Source: Nitrosomonas sp.
GTDB lineage: Bacteria > Pseudomonadota > Gammaproteobacteria > Burkholderiales > Nitrosomonadaceae
Length of the DNA: 64,000 nt
NCBI GenBank assembly: GCA_031316255.1
Contig: JALDQW010000001.1
Coordinates: forward strand, 3,195,485-3,259,484
Reading direction: 5' to 3'
A program made the position numbers and the translations under genes. How positions within the stretch are numbered: position 1 is the first letter of the stretch; each line of letters begins with the position of its first letter. The notes under the pieces were generated by a model that had not been told where the DNA came from, did not search any database, and saw only the letters and a program-made list of their open reading frames with translations. This document shows positions 47,689-57,395 of this stretch, one piece after another.

Positions 47689-50088
47689 TTACTTATCTTC
47701 AGGAAATTTCTGCTGCCAATAACGTGGACGAACCTGTCGCCAACTATCCACTGACAACCCTGTTTTATCAAATCGCACCAATATGGCGCCATGCCAGTCG
47801 CTGCGCAGCAGCGTATTTCCCAATTCGCGATAACGATTGACGACCGCTTCTCTGGGATGGCCGAACCGGTTACGGTAACCCACTGTAAAAACGGTCAGAG
47901 TGGGATTAACCTGACGCACGAAATCCTTGCTGGAAGACGTCAGACTACCGTGATGCGGTGCGATCAGCACTGTTGACGGCAGTTTTTCATAAGCCGAGTC
48001 AAGTAACATCTGTTCCGAGTTGCGATCGATATCAGCCGGTATTAAAACACTACCGTAGGGTGTGGTTATTTTCAGCACGCAACTGCTTGAATTGGTTTTG
48101 CGATTCGGATTCTGGTAAATCTGTGCTGCCGGATGCAAAACTTCAAAGACAACACCATCCCACTGCCAGGATTGATTTATTACACACATCGTGGTTCGTT
48201 CGGCGGCCAGAGAAATGGGGTGTGTTTTATCAAGTGAGGATAAAATTGTGTTAACTGGCATAGCGTTAAGGATCGATAACGCACCGCCGCTATGATCGGC
48301 ATCCGCATGCGAAATAATCATAGTGTCCAGCTTGTGAATTCCCTGCGCCAGCAAAAAAGGCTTGATAATGCGTTCGCCACTATCCGAGTCACCCAGTGGC
48401 GGTCCGCTGTCAAACAGTAGCGTATGATTTTGGGTTTGCGCAACCACTGCAAGCCCCTGTCCAACATCGAGAACCGTCAACCACAATGCGCCATGTTGCG
48501 GCTTTGGTGGTAACACCAGAAACAGAGGCAACAGTGCAATGATACCTAGCCAGCGCGCCGGAAAACCCGAGAAAAAACCCAGTCCCAAACTGCCTGGTAG
48601 CAATAGCCAGACCACACCAATAATAGCAACAGGAATCGTCCACAATGGCGGGATATGCTGCTGCCAGACCGGCTGCGGCAATTCATTTAACCAGTGCAAA
48701 AACCACATGACGACACTCAATACACTATGCGCCAAGGGCAACAGGAATTCAAACAGCGGTATGACAGCCAGCAGTGTTAACGGCACAACAACCAGACTGA
48801 CCAGCGGGATGGCAACAGCGTTTGCGAAAGGCGACACCAACGACACCTGTTGAAACAAGGTCAACAACAACGGAATCAGCCCGAGTGTAATCGCCCACTG
48901 CACACGCAGCCAACCTGTGAGCCAGTGCATAGTGCCAATACGTCCCACGGTCACGAGCATGATGATGCCGATTGCACCAAACGACAGCCAGAACCCAGCT
49001 GATAACACAGCCCAAGGATCGATCAGAATAACCAAAAACAAAGCACATGCCAACACAGTTGATGGCGCCGCTATACGCCCATACCATATAGCCGCAGCAA
49101 CAACCGCCAGCATGAAAAAAGCACGTTGCGCCGGAATAGCAAAACCGGAAAGCAACGCATAGCCAAATGCCACAATCAGACCGGCAAAAACCGCCGCCCG
49201 GCGTGCGGGCAGGCGTAATAACAGCGTTACATTGCTGCGCCACAAAGCGAAAGCCAATATGTAAGTCAAGCTGGCTACTAGCGTAATATGCAGACCGGAA
49301 ATCGCCATTAAATGGTTGGTACCGGTACGCGTAAAAATCTGCCACTGATCGGACGGTATGGCGCGTTGATCGCCCGTTGCCAGCGTCATAAGAACACCTG
49401 CATAACCCTGATCAGCCAAAATTGAATTAAACCGCTGCTGAATCTGCTGACGCTGCGACGCTACCCAGTACAAGAAACCGTTTGCTTGAGCATCCAGCCG
49501 CTGATTATCCGGTACCGGCCGCACGTACCCAACAGCACGAATATTGCGTTCCAACGCCCAAGCTTCATAGTCAAAACCATACGGATTTGCGGTACTATGT
49601 GGACGTTTCAAACGGACTGTTATTTGCCAGCGTTCACCTACCTTGATAACCGGTAATTCCGGATCTTCATTTCTTGACGCGCCATGCAGATACCACGATA
49701 GCGACAAACGTTTTGGCACATGTGCTTGTGGTGTCAGTATTTGCTCGACATCAAACTTGAATCGTACTCTTCTATCATTCTGCTGCGGCAAACTGGATAT
49801 CACACCAATAATCCGGACATCTCTGCCCTCCCATGCTTTTGGCAGTGAGTCAGCCAAACGCCAGTGCGCCATGCTTGCCGCCCAGAAAAAACCGCTGCCA
49901 AACAGAAGAATTAAAAACAAATATTGGCTGATTACATTCAGAAACGTATTTTGTGAACGCCAGCACACTATAAGTGCGCTCAGCAACAGCAGTAAAATCA
50001 GCGATGGGTACATCGCGGGCAAATCAGCCTGCCATTGCAACAGGCCAACGCCTGAAACAAATGCCAGAACACCGAGTCGTATGGGCAC
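47689..50088 (-). CDS. comEC: DNA internalisation protein ComEC/Rec2
   Basis: A 799-residue inner-membrane protein. An N-terminal DUF4131 region and OB-like segment precede the Competence domain with many helices (NHLMAISGLHITLVASL is the conserved piece). A C-terminal metallo-beta-lactamase domain has VLDVGQGLAVV and HADADHSGGA. It is the channel for single-stranded DNA in natural transformation. Together with pilT and pilU nearby, it suggests that the host may be competent. It lies 18 bases upstream of the next gene's stop in the same direction. Confidence 0.93.
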   Translation of the reverse strand: MPIRLGVLAFVSGVGLLQWQADLPAMYPSLILLLLLSALIVCWRSQNTFLNVISQYLFLILLFGSGFFWAASMAHWRLADSLPKAWEGRDVRIIGVISSLPQQNDRRVRFKFDVEQILTPQAHVPKRLSLSWYLHGASRNEDPELPVIKVGERWQITVRLKRPHSTANPYGFDYEAWALERNIRAVGYVRPVPDNQRLDAQANGFLYWVASQRQQIQQRFNSILADQGYAGVLMTLATGDQRAIPSDQWQIFTRTGTNHLMAISGLHITLVASLTYILAFALWRSNVTLLLRLPARRAAVFAGLIVAFGYALLSGFAIPAQRAFFMLAVVAAAIWYGRIAAPSTVLACALFLVILIDPWAVLSAGFWLSFGAIGIIMLVTVGRIGTMHWLTGWLRVQWAITLGLIPLLLTLFQQVSLVSPFANAVAIPLVSLVVVPLTLLAVIPLFEFLLPLAHSVLSVVMWFLHWLNELPQPVWQQHIPPLWTIPVAIIGVVWLLLPGSLGLGFFSGFPARWLGIIALLPLFLVLPPKPQHGALWLTVLDVGQGLAVVAQTQNHTLLFDSGPPLGDSDSGERIIKPFLLAQGIHKLDTMIISHADADHSGGALSILNAMPVNTILSSLDKTHPISLAAERTTMCVINQSWQWDGVVFEVLHPAAQIYQNPNRKTNSSSCVLKITTPYGSVLIPADIDRNSEQMLLDSAYEKLPSTVLIAPHHGSLTSSSKDFVRQVNPTLTVFTVGYRNRFGHPREAVVNRYRELGNTLLRSDWHGAILVRFDKTGLSVDSWRQVRPRYWQQKFPEDK

Positions 50089-50106
50089 TGACCGGTTAAT
50101 TCTTTA

Positions 50107-51234
50107 TCAAGTATCTGCTGAAACGTGGGGTGCGGATTGCGATCGATGTTGAATCGCAACAGGGATATGATGCCGCCCGAAACTACCGGAAAACCTCTCA
50201 AAACATCCGGCAATTAGAGCGCCGCAATGTGCGCACCTACCATCATCACTCAATCGATAGCTTTCAATCTCATACCAGTCGCGTACAATGACAGCATGCT
50301 CGCACGACGGACAATAAGTCGTATCACCTGACACATTGTGCACATTACCGGTATAGACATATTTTAATCCCGCATCAATCGCCGTTTTCCGCGCATGAAT
50401 CAATGTTTCCTTCGGCGTTGCGAGAATATTGTTCATTTTATAATCCGGATGAAATGCACTGAAGTGCAACGGCACATCTACACCCAGTTCATTCACAATC
50501 CATGTGCTCATGGCTTCAATTTCATTCACCGAGTCATTGAGGCCAGGTATCAATAAGGTGGTCAGCTCAAACCATACATTGGTTTCATGCTTGAGATATT
50601 TCAATGTTTCCAATACGGGCTGCAAGTGCGATCCGGTTTGTTTGACATAGAATGCTTCAGTAAATGCTTTCAAATCCACATTCGCCGCATCCATTTTGGC
50701 AAAAAATTCCCGCCGGGGTTCAGCATGGATATAGCCCGCCGTCACGGCCACAGTGTTTATGTTTTCTGCATGACAAGCATCGGCGACATCCATCGCATAT
50801 TCGGCAAAAATCACCGGGTCATTATAGGTAAACGCAATACTTTTACAACCGAGTGACACCGCTGTATTGGCAATTTCTTCCGGACTTGCTTGAGCGGCCA
50901 GTTTATCAAAACTGCGCGATTTGGAAATATCCCAGTTCTGGCAAAATTTGCACGCCAGGTTACATCCTGCGGTGCCAAATGAAAGAATACTGCTGCCCGG
51001 ATAAAAATGATTAAGCGGTTTTTTTTCGATCGGGTCGACACAAAAACCGGAAGATCGCCCATAGGTGGTTAACACCATGCTGTCTCCAACACGGCCCCTC
51101 ACAAAGCATGCACCACGCTGGCCGTCATGCAATCGGCAATCGCGCGGACATAAATCACATTGTATGCGCCCGTCATCCAACATATGCCAGTACTTCGCAG
51201 GAAACTGCTCGGTTGCACTGATTGGTTCATCCAT
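50107..51234 (-). CDS. amrS: AmmeMemoRadiSam system radical SAM enzyme
   Basis: The 375-residue enzyme (start ATG at 51234, which overlaps the previous gene by eight bases) has the radical SAM cluster motif in GTAGCNLACKFCQNWD. Extra cysteine motifs lie in the N-terminus (CDLCPRDCRLHDGQRGAC) and the C-terminus (TTYCPSCEHAVIV and CAHCGA). An upstream start at 51321 would add 29 residues that overlap the neighbouring coding region. With the AMMECR1-like and MEMO1-like genes it forms the three-gene AmmeMemoRadiSam cluster. The substrate is not known to me. Confidence 0.92.
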   Translation of the reverse strand: MDEPISATEQFPAKYWHMLDDGRIQCDLCPRDCRLHDGQRGACFVRGRVGDSMVLTTYGRSSGFCVDPIEKKPLNHFYPGSSILSFGTAGCNLACKFCQNWDISKSRSFDKLAAQASPEEIANTAVSLGCKSIAFTYNDPVIFAEYAMDVADACHAENINTVAVTAGYIHAEPRREFFAKMDAANVDLKAFTEAFYVKQTGSHLQPVLETLKYLKHETNVWFELTTLLIPGLNDSVNEIEAMSTWIVNELGVDVPLHFSAFHPDYKMNNILATPKETLIHARKTAIDAGLKYVYTGNVHNVSGDTTYCPSCEHAVIVRDWYEIESYRLSDDGRCAHCGALIAGCFERFSGSFGRHHIPVAIQHRSQSAPHVSADT

Positions 51235-51838
51235 TGCTCTTTTCCTCGCTATAATCGGTTTCTCGCCATTTTTTAACGGTGTATCGCGACAAATGAATCG
51301 TATCATTCCAGAAATCAGCATTCAGTCCGGCTTTTAATTTTAATTGCGCTAAAAAATCCCGCGGCTGCGGCAAGCTTTCCCATACCTGCGGCAGAAATGT
51401 GCTGCGGTAAACACCCCATTCAAACATGACACCATCGATATCCGGCCGCAATTGCGCCAGTGCATCCGCTTCGCTACTGAAAGCCATCGGTTGCAAGGCT
51501 GACAACACTGAGACTTCGACTCGGATTGAATCAAATTCTTCGGCTGTTACCGGCAAAAACCGGTTGTCATGCAAAGCTGCCGATATGGCGTTGCGGCTGA
51601 CATTTTCAAGCAAGGTCTGGTGCGTGTGCAATGATCCGATACACCCGCGCAAACGATTATATTGCGTCAAAGTGACAAACGTGGCGCCCGGCTCGGCAAG
51701 CCATTTTTCTGTCGTATCGACCGATTCGGTTTCAAGATCGTCAACCTGCAAAGCACGCGCAATCGATAATCGCGCAATCTGCAGTAGTGTTTTTCCTTTC
51801 TCATCGCGTATTTCGTCAGAATGCATGATATTACTCAA
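51227..51838 (-). CDS. amrA: AmmeMemoRadiSam system protein A (AMMECR1 domain)
   Basis: The 203-residue protein is an AMMECR1-domain protein with the invariant LRGCIGSL in the middle and YRSTFLPQVWESLP near the end. The human homologue AMMECR1 is linked to disease, but the function of the bacterial protein is unknown. It is in the middle of the cluster: five bases after the MEMO1-like gene and overlapping the radical SAM gene by eight bases. Confidence 0.93.
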   Translation of the reverse strand: MSNIMHSDEIRDEKGKTLLQIARLSIARALQVDDLETESVDTTEKWLAEPGATFVTLTQYNRLRGCIGSLHTHQTLLENVSRNAISAALHDNRFLPVTAEEFDSIRVEVSVLSALQPMAFSSEADALAQLRPDIDGVMFEWGVYRSTFLPQVWESLPQPRDFLAQLKLKAGLNADFWNDTIHLSRYTVKKWRETDYSEEKSNG

Positions 51839-51843
51839 TCAAC

Positions 51844-52641
51844 TTAACAAAATGCTATCGCGGCATATCCTACAACCCGATCACGCAAACCAGCGGTATC
51901 ACCTGAATTGCGTAAATCCAGTAACTGCGGCTTCAAATGGTGTCTTTGGGCTGCTACAATCAGGCCACTAATCGGCGTACCACCACAGGCATGATCATGC
52001 GTTATGGGTTGCTTTAACTGCAAAATTGATTCCACGGTATCACGATCTACTTGCTTTGCCGTTGCATAGGGTAAATAATGTGAGAGATCCGAACTCACTA
52101 TTATCAGTGTCTCATCCCCGCCCCAAACTCGATCGAGCACACCGGCTACCTCTTCAGCCGAGGCCGTCCCAACAGCCAATGGCAATACGCTGAAATCATC
52201 CAAAACATGCTGTAAAAAGGGCAATTGCACTTCGAGCGAATGCTCCAGCATATGCGCCTCAGAACTGATATTCACTTGAAGCAGATCAGAAATGGCTTGT
52301 ATCGCTGTTTTGTCGACTGCAACTGTTCCGAGTGGCGTACTGAAATAAGCTGCATTGGGCAACGCCAGCCCTCGCACTGCCACACGATGTGTAGGGCCTA
52401 ATAAAATAACGCGTTTTATGGCAACAGCCATTGGAAGTAATGTACGATATGCCGAGGCTGCAACGGCGCCGGAATAGATATAACCTGCGTGCGGGACAAT
52501 CAGCGCCTTGGGAATCAGTTCGTACCGCTCTGAGCCGGCAATGAGATGTTGAATATCTTGTGATAACTGCTGCGCATCAGCCGGGTAAAACAATCCAGCC
52601 ACGGCAGGCTCACGAATGGAAGATGTGCGATAATTTATCAT
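51844..52641 (-). CDS. amrB: AmmeMemoRadiSam system protein B (MEMO1 family)
   Basis: A 265-residue MEMO-family protein with a dioxygenase-like fold. Conserved pieces are EPAVAGLFYPAD, VPHAGYIYSGAVAASAY, EHSLEVQLPFLQ and SSDLSHYLPY, which provide the histidines and the cysteine of the putative metal site. It is the first gene of the cluster; the promoter lies in the 87 bases before it. Confidence 0.93.
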   Translation of the reverse strand: MINYRTSSIREPAVAGLFYPADAQQLSQDIQHLIAGSERYELIPKALIVPHAGYIYSGAVAASAYRTLLPMAVAIKRVILLGPTHRVAVRGLALPNAAYFSTPLGTVAVDKTAIQAISDLLQVNISSEAHMLEHSLEVQLPFLQHVLDDFSVLPLAVGTASAEEVAGVLDRVWGGDETLIIVSSDLSHYLPYATAKQVDRDTVESILQLKQPITHDHACGGTPISGLIVAAQRHHLKPQLLDLRNSGDTAGLRDRVVGYAAIAFC

Positions 52642-52728
52642 GCGGCTTTCTCATCAATCGGATATATCTTTGATATAGGGATTAATTAGCCAAAATCAAG
52701 TTGACTGTCTGTCGTATGACCCAGCCGT

Positions 52729-53433
52729 TTAATGAGCAGCTCTTCTGTCCTGGTGCCTTAAATGCAATCCATAACGTACCAGGGCTGATTCAAAATGGGA
52801 AAAATGCTTCGCTTTCTGGTTACTTTCCAGCCACAATCGTTGTAGCAGGCCAAATGCCTGGGCATCGCTATTGATATCGTTTGGCAAGTAACCCAAAGCT
52901 TTTGCGGCGTTTAAAGCCAAAGGTGAAAGTGGCGGCATGGCCTTGCGCCATAATCCGCGCATTTCCCGCAAAAAAATATGTGTTGTGACACTGCCGACAC
53001 CTTTACCCAGCGTTCTAACACGCTGATCCAAATCATGCGCATCCTTTGCTTCTGCATGTAGTTGATTCAAATTTCCGGCATAGTTGCTCAGTAACATCTG
53101 ATTCACAGTCAATAGCTTGGCTGCTGTTTTGAAATCATAACGTGCGTACCCACCTTCATCCAGTAGCGCTACTAATCCATCCCAACCGGTGCTGATAATT
53201 TTCTCAGGTGACATGACAGCGTGCTTATTAAACACCTGCCAGGTATGCGTGGCGATTTTTTCGGAAATGCGTGCACCATAAAGCAGGGCGGCAAGAAACC
53301 ATTTGAAAATTTCCGCAGGTTTCAGATCGTTCAGATCAATACCCAGTGCAATTGCATAACTACCGCCCTGCTGCGCCACAAAATCGACCGGATTATGGAT
53401 AAATTGCTTGCTTTGCATAGTAAAACTATGCAC
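52729..53433 (-). CDS. HhH-GPD-like protein of unknown role
   Basis: The 234-residue protein resembles the helical DNA-glycosylase (HhH-GPD) fold: IFKWFLAALLYGARISEKIA matches the first helix pair, and RTLGKGVGSVTTHIFLREM resembles a helix-hairpin-helix. The catalytic aspartate that normally follows is replaced by PPLSPLA, and there is no iron-sulphur cysteine set. It may therefore bind DNA without cutting the glycosidic bond. Assignment is tentative. It lies 87 bases upstream of amrB. Confidence 0.55.
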   Translation of the reverse strand: MHSFTMQSKQFIHNPVDFVAQQGGSYAIALGIDLNDLKPAEIFKWFLAALLYGARISEKIATHTWQVFNKHAVMSPEKIISTGWDGLVALLDEGGYARYDFKTAAKLLTVNQMLLSNYAGNLNQLHAEAKDAHDLDQRVRTLGKGVGSVTTHIFLREMRGLWRKAMPPLSPLALNAAKALGYLPNDINSDAQAFGLLQRLWLESNQKAKHFSHFESALVRYGLHLRHQDRRAAH

Positions 53434-53468
53434 GCTTATGACGGCTCTGACAATCGTATTTGTTATTC

Positions 53469-54608
53469 TTATTCCTGAATTGCCAAATGTGCGATACCCG
53501 CATTTAAGTCTGTATCTTTTGCTTCTTTTCCTTTCAGCTTGATCTGTAGACGTAACTCATTCATTGAATCTGCGTTTCTTAAAGCATCTTCATAGCTTAT
53601 GAGTCCTGTTTCATACAATTCAAAAAGACACATATCAAATGTTTGCATGCCAAGTTCACGTGATTTCTTCATGATTTCCTTGATTTCATGCACATCGCCT
53701 TTGAATATCAGGTCTGAGATCAACGGAGAATTCAGCATGATTTCGATTGCGGCAACACGTCCCTTTTCATCTCTCTTTGGCACCAGGCGTTGCGCGATCA
53801 AACCCCTTAAATTCAGGGACAAATCCATTAACAATTGTGCCCGTCGTTCTTCCGGAAAAAAATTTATTATCCGGTCAAGCGCCTGATTTGCGCTGTTTGC
53901 ATGCAGCGTGCCCATGCAAAGATGCCCTGTTTCAGCAAATGCGATGGCATGCTCCATCGTTTCCCGGTCGCGAATCTCGCCGATCAGAATTACATCCGGC
54001 GCCTGGCGCAATGTATTTTTCAAAGCAGCTTCCCAGGATTCGGTATCGACGCCCACTTCGCGTTGCGTGATCACGCAGTTTATATGTTCATGCACATACT
54101 CGACGGGATCTTCAATTGTAATAATATGACCGTAGCTGTTCTTATTACGGTGACCAATGAGCGCAGCCATTGATGTCGATTTACCAGAACCGGTACCTCC
54201 CACAAAGATAACCAATCCTCTCTTACTCATCACCACCTCCTTGAGTACAGGCGGCAGTCCCAGATCGTCAAAATCAGGAATCTTTGTTGTAATGGTTCTT
54301 AATACGATACCCACTCTTTGCTGTTGAACAAATGCATTGACACGAAAACGTCCGATTCCGGTCGGATTAATCGCAAAATTACATTCCTTAGTCCGCTCAA
54401 ATTCTTCAGACTGCTTTTCATTCATGATTGCATGCGCCAACGCTTCGGTATGCTGCGGTGATAACGACTGCTGAGAGACAGGCGTCATTTTTCCATCCAC
54501 TTTTAACGCCGGAGGAAATCCGGATGTAATAAACAAATCCGATGCTTTTTTATTTAACATCAAACGCAACAAATCATGCATAAATTTTGTGGCTTGTGCT
54601 TTATCCAT
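53469..54608 (-). CDS. pilU: Type IV pilus retraction ATPase PilU
   Basis: A hexameric secretion-type ATPase of 379 residues. The N-terminal PAS-like part contains KKASDLFITSGFPP. Walker A is GGTGSGKSTSMAALIG, with the Asp box IEDPVEYVHEH and the His box ETGHLCMGTLHANSA. The N-terminal MHDLLRLML and the C-terminal extension distinguish PilU from PilT. It assists PilT in pilus retraction. It follows pilT after 34 bases, the usual pilT-pilU pair. Confidence 0.94.
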   Translation of the reverse strand: MDKAQATKFMHDLLRLMLNKKASDLFITSGFPPALKVDGKMTPVSQQSLSPQHTEALAHAIMNEKQSEEFERTKECNFAINPTGIGRFRVNAFVQQQRVGIVLRTITTKIPDFDDLGLPPVLKEVVMSKRGLVIFVGGTGSGKSTSMAALIGHRNKNSYGHIITIEDPVEYVHEHINCVITQREVGVDTESWEAALKNTLRQAPDVILIGEIRDRETMEHAIAFAETGHLCMGTLHANSANQALDRIINFFPEERRAQLLMDLSLNLRGLIAQRLVPKRDEKGRVAAIEIMLNSPLISDLIFKGDVHEIKEIMKKSRELGMQTFDMCLFELYETGLISYEDALRNADSMNELRLQIKLKGKEAKDTDLNAGIAHLAIQE

Positions 54609-54642
54609 TGCCGATTCCTGTGATTATTGAACGCAGTTAAAA

Positions 54643-55683
54643 TTATTTGAAATTATCTTTATTGGCTGCCTTGTTTCGCGCCTCATCCACGCTCACGACA
54701 TTACGCCTGACCAGATCGGTAAGATTCTGATCCAGAGTTTGCATACCAACGCTCTGTCCGGTTTGAATCGCCGAATACATTTGCGCAACCTTTGCTTCGC
54801 GTATTAAGTTACGAATGGCGGGTGTCCCAATCATAATTTCATGCGCTGCGACGCGGCCATTGCCGTCTTTTGTTTTAAGTAATGTTTGTGAAATAACCGC
54901 TCTTAATGATTCTGATAGCATGGCCCGGATCATGTCCTTTTCTTCTGCCGGAAATACATCAATAATACGATCAATTGTTTTTGCAGCCGAACTGGTATGC
55001 AAAGTGCCGAAAACCAAATGGCCGGTTTCTGCGGCTGTCATCGCCAAGCGGATAGTCTCCAGATCGCGCAACTCACCAACCAGGATAATATCCGGATCTT
55101 CACGTAATGCTGATCGCAATGCTTTTTCAAAACTATGCGTATCACGCCCTACTTCGCGCTGATTAATCAGGCATTTTTTGCTTTCATGTACAAATTCAAT
55201 CGGATCTTCCAGTGTCAGAATATGTCCATAATCATTTTCGTTGATATGATTAATCATGGCCGCCAGCGTTGTTGATTTTCCTGATCCCGTCGGCCCTGTC
55301 ACCAACACAACTCCCCGTGGTTGATTAGCAATTTCTGTAAAAATCTTCGGCGCCTTTAAATCTTCCAGCGTCAATACTTCTGATGGAATTGTCCGCATGA
55401 CCGCTGCAGCACCGCGCTGAGTATTAAATGCATTTACACGAAAACGCGCTAGATTTGGTACTTCGAAAGAAAAGTCACACTCCAGGTTTTCTTCATAAAA
55501 TTTTCGTTGTCCATCGTTCATGATGTCGTACACCATGCTGTGCACTTCTTTATGTTCCATCTCCGGCAAATTAATGCGTTTGACGTCACCATGCACCCGA
55601 ATCATAGGCGGCATACCGGCTGACAAATGTAAATCCGAAGCTTTGTTCTTAACAACAAATGCAAGTAGTTCAACGATATTCAT
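54643..55683 (-). CDS. pilT: Type IV pilus retraction ATPase PilT
   Basis: The 346-residue protein has the PilT signature: KNKASDLHLSAGMPPMIRVHGD near the N-terminus, Walker A GPTGSGKSTTLAAMI, Asp box LEDPIEFVH, Walker B DPDIILVGELRDLET and His box ETGHLVFGTLHTSSAA. The AIRNLIREAK piece, used in PilT retraction, is present. It depolymerises the pilus and powers twitching and DNA uptake. Confidence 0.97.
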   Translation of the reverse strand: MNIVELLAFVVKNKASDLHLSAGMPPMIRVHGDVKRINLPEMEHKEVHSMVYDIMNDGQRKFYEENLECDFSFEVPNLARFRVNAFNTQRGAAAVMRTIPSEVLTLEDLKAPKIFTEIANQPRGVVLVTGPTGSGKSTTLAAMINHINENDYGHILTLEDPIEFVHESKKCLINQREVGRDTHSFEKALRSALREDPDIILVGELRDLETIRLAMTAAETGHLVFGTLHTSSAAKTIDRIIDVFPAEEKDMIRAMLSESLRAVISQTLLKTKDGNGRVAAHEIMIGTPAIRNLIREAKVAQMYSAIQTGQSVGMQTLDQNLTDLVRRNVVSVDEARNKAANKDNFK

Positions 55684-55961
55684 GTATTATCCTCTAATTA
55701 TCTTCTTGCAGATTCATCAAAAACCTTAATTTCCTATGACGCCAGGCCTGTCAATCAAACAAGACAAATTGTTTCTCTTGATTACGGATAGAATCAGCAA
55801 AAATTAAGAATTCAAAGAATACTGGAGCTGTCTTAAAAGATGATCAGCAATAAATTTGCTTGCGCTACTACTTTCCAACCCGCTTAAATCACATTCACAC
55901 ACACCTAATCTCTATTCATATTAGAATTATGCGTTTTTACATTCTTTAAAATTTTACGCCC
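55684..55961. other. Divergent intergenic region between pilT and suhB
   Basis: A 278-base gap with both promoters. It contains no clear repeat, RNA or ORF that I can support. Confidence 0.35.
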
Positions 55962-56792
55962 ATGCACCCAATGTTAAACTTTGCGGTTAAAGCCGCGCGC
56001 AGAGCCGGCGACATCATTAATCAGGCCTCACGAAACTTGGACCTGCTGAATATCACCAAAAAATCCCGCAGTGATTTTGTCAGCGAAGTCGATAAAGCTG
56101 CAGAAGAAGCCATTATTGGAATATTGCGCGATGCTTATCCGGATCACGCCATTCTGGCAGAAGAAAGCGGAACCCGTGGAGATCTTGAAACAACAGAATA
56201 TCAATGGATTATCGATCCATTGGATGGCACAACAAATTTTCTACATGGGATTCCCCAATATTCGGTCTCGATAGCATTAAAACACAAAGGCTTATTGAAT
56301 AAAGCCGTAGTCTACAACCCAAATAACAATGAACTTTTTACTGCCAGCAGAGGCGGCGGCGCATATTTGAATAATCAACGCATTCGCGTCAGCAAACGCA
56401 CGCGTATGGAAGATTGCCTTATCGGCACAGGCATTCCGTTCAGGGATCTGACACATGTGGAAGACTATTTGAAAATGTTCAAAGATATTATTCCACGTGT
56501 TGCGGGCATACGACGCCCCGGTTCGGCCGCATTGGATCTCTCATACGTCGCCGCAGGTCGTTACGATGGTTTCTGGGAAATTGGTCTGGCACCGTGGGAC
56601 ATGGCGGCTGGCTCGCTGTTAATTCAGGAAGCTGGCGGATTGGTAGGCGATTTGGAAGGCAATGATAGCTACTTGGAAAGCGGACAGATACTAGCCGGCA
56701 ACCCAAAAATTTTTGTTCAACTGCTGCAGATAATCAAACCGCATCTGAGTAAAGCGCTCATTGAAAATGCATGTAGCACAAAGAAATGTTAA
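55962..56792 (+). CDS. suhB: Inositol-1-monophosphatase SuhB
   Basis: The 276-residue enzyme has the IMPase metal motifs: the EESG-type piece [26 protein letters not shown] and the C-terminal [18 protein letters not shown]. It hydrolyses inositol 1-phosphate. In enterobacteria SuhB is also a part of rRNA antitermination complexes; that role is not shown here. Confidence 0.93.
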   Translation: MHPMLNFAVKAARRAGDIINQASRNLDLLNITKKSRSDFVSEVDKAAEEAIIGILRDAYPDHAILAEESGTRGDLETTEYQWIIDPLDGTTNFLHGIPQYSVSIALKHKGLLNKAVVYNPNNNELFTASRGGGAYLNNQRIRVSKRTRMEDCLIGTGIPFRDLTHVEDYLKMFKDIIPRVAGIRRPGSAALDLSYVAAGRYDGFWEIGLAPWDMAAGSLLIQEAGGLVGDLEGNDSYLESGQILAGNPKIFVQLLQIIKPHLSKALIENACSTKKC

Positions 56793-56842
56793 AGGCCCTT
56801 TAGGAAATCCATATTTTGCTTCAACACATCAATGCCGTTCCA

Positions 56843-57395
56843 TTAGTGGTTAAATGCACTTTCCGATTCAAAAAAATTGCCTAAAATAGACTTTATATAG
56901 GCTATGTCATAATTAGCTGTTGAAACTGTCTTGTTTTCCCAAAAGACTCGAGGACACTGCTTGATTTCGGCGTCAACATGTTCAACGATTTTCTCAAACA
57001 CAATATCAATCCGGGTTCTGCGCTCCAGTCCTGCGCAAGCCGTTTTGCTTAAATCCTCGCCACAATCACTGCAGGTCTTTACACTAACAACGGTCACGGT
57101 TTCACGGGTACGCCGGTTATTCAATGGTGCGCCACGTAATTGCCTGTCTTTGCGTTTACTGCACGGGATCGTCATCCTGCCTGGCTGTTTGGGAAGATGG
57201 AATACCGGTGTTTTTGCTTGTCTTGGGTGTGAGGCGTTCCTGAAAGATAGACAGAATCAAATCAATGACCAAAAGCATTCTATGCATTAAAGTTTGTACT
57301 TCAGGAGCTATCTTGCCTTGGCTTTGCAATTGCTCAAAATTAGCTTTTATAGTGTCGATTTGTTTCCGAACACTGATCTTATCAATATTGGCCAT
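56843..57395 (-). pseudogene. IS66-family transposase remnant
   Basis: On the minus strand, the first frame (57395-57156) encodes an N-terminal region with FEQLQSQGKIAPEVQTLMHRM and KTSKNTGIPSSQTARQDDD, typical of IS66-family transposases. It is cut by a frameshift at about 57165. A second frame (57175-56843) carries the zinc-finger part RETVTVVSVKTCSDCGEDLS and HVDAEIKQCPR. The catalytic domain is missing: after CPR the sequence diverges and ends. No terminal inverted repeats are recognisable. It is a decayed insertion sequence. Confidence 0.75.

Noticed and set aside
48749..49345. 198-residue minus-strand frame inside comEC
   Set aside because: It overlaps the comEC membrane domain in another frame, has unnatural composition, and comEC is clearly the real gene.
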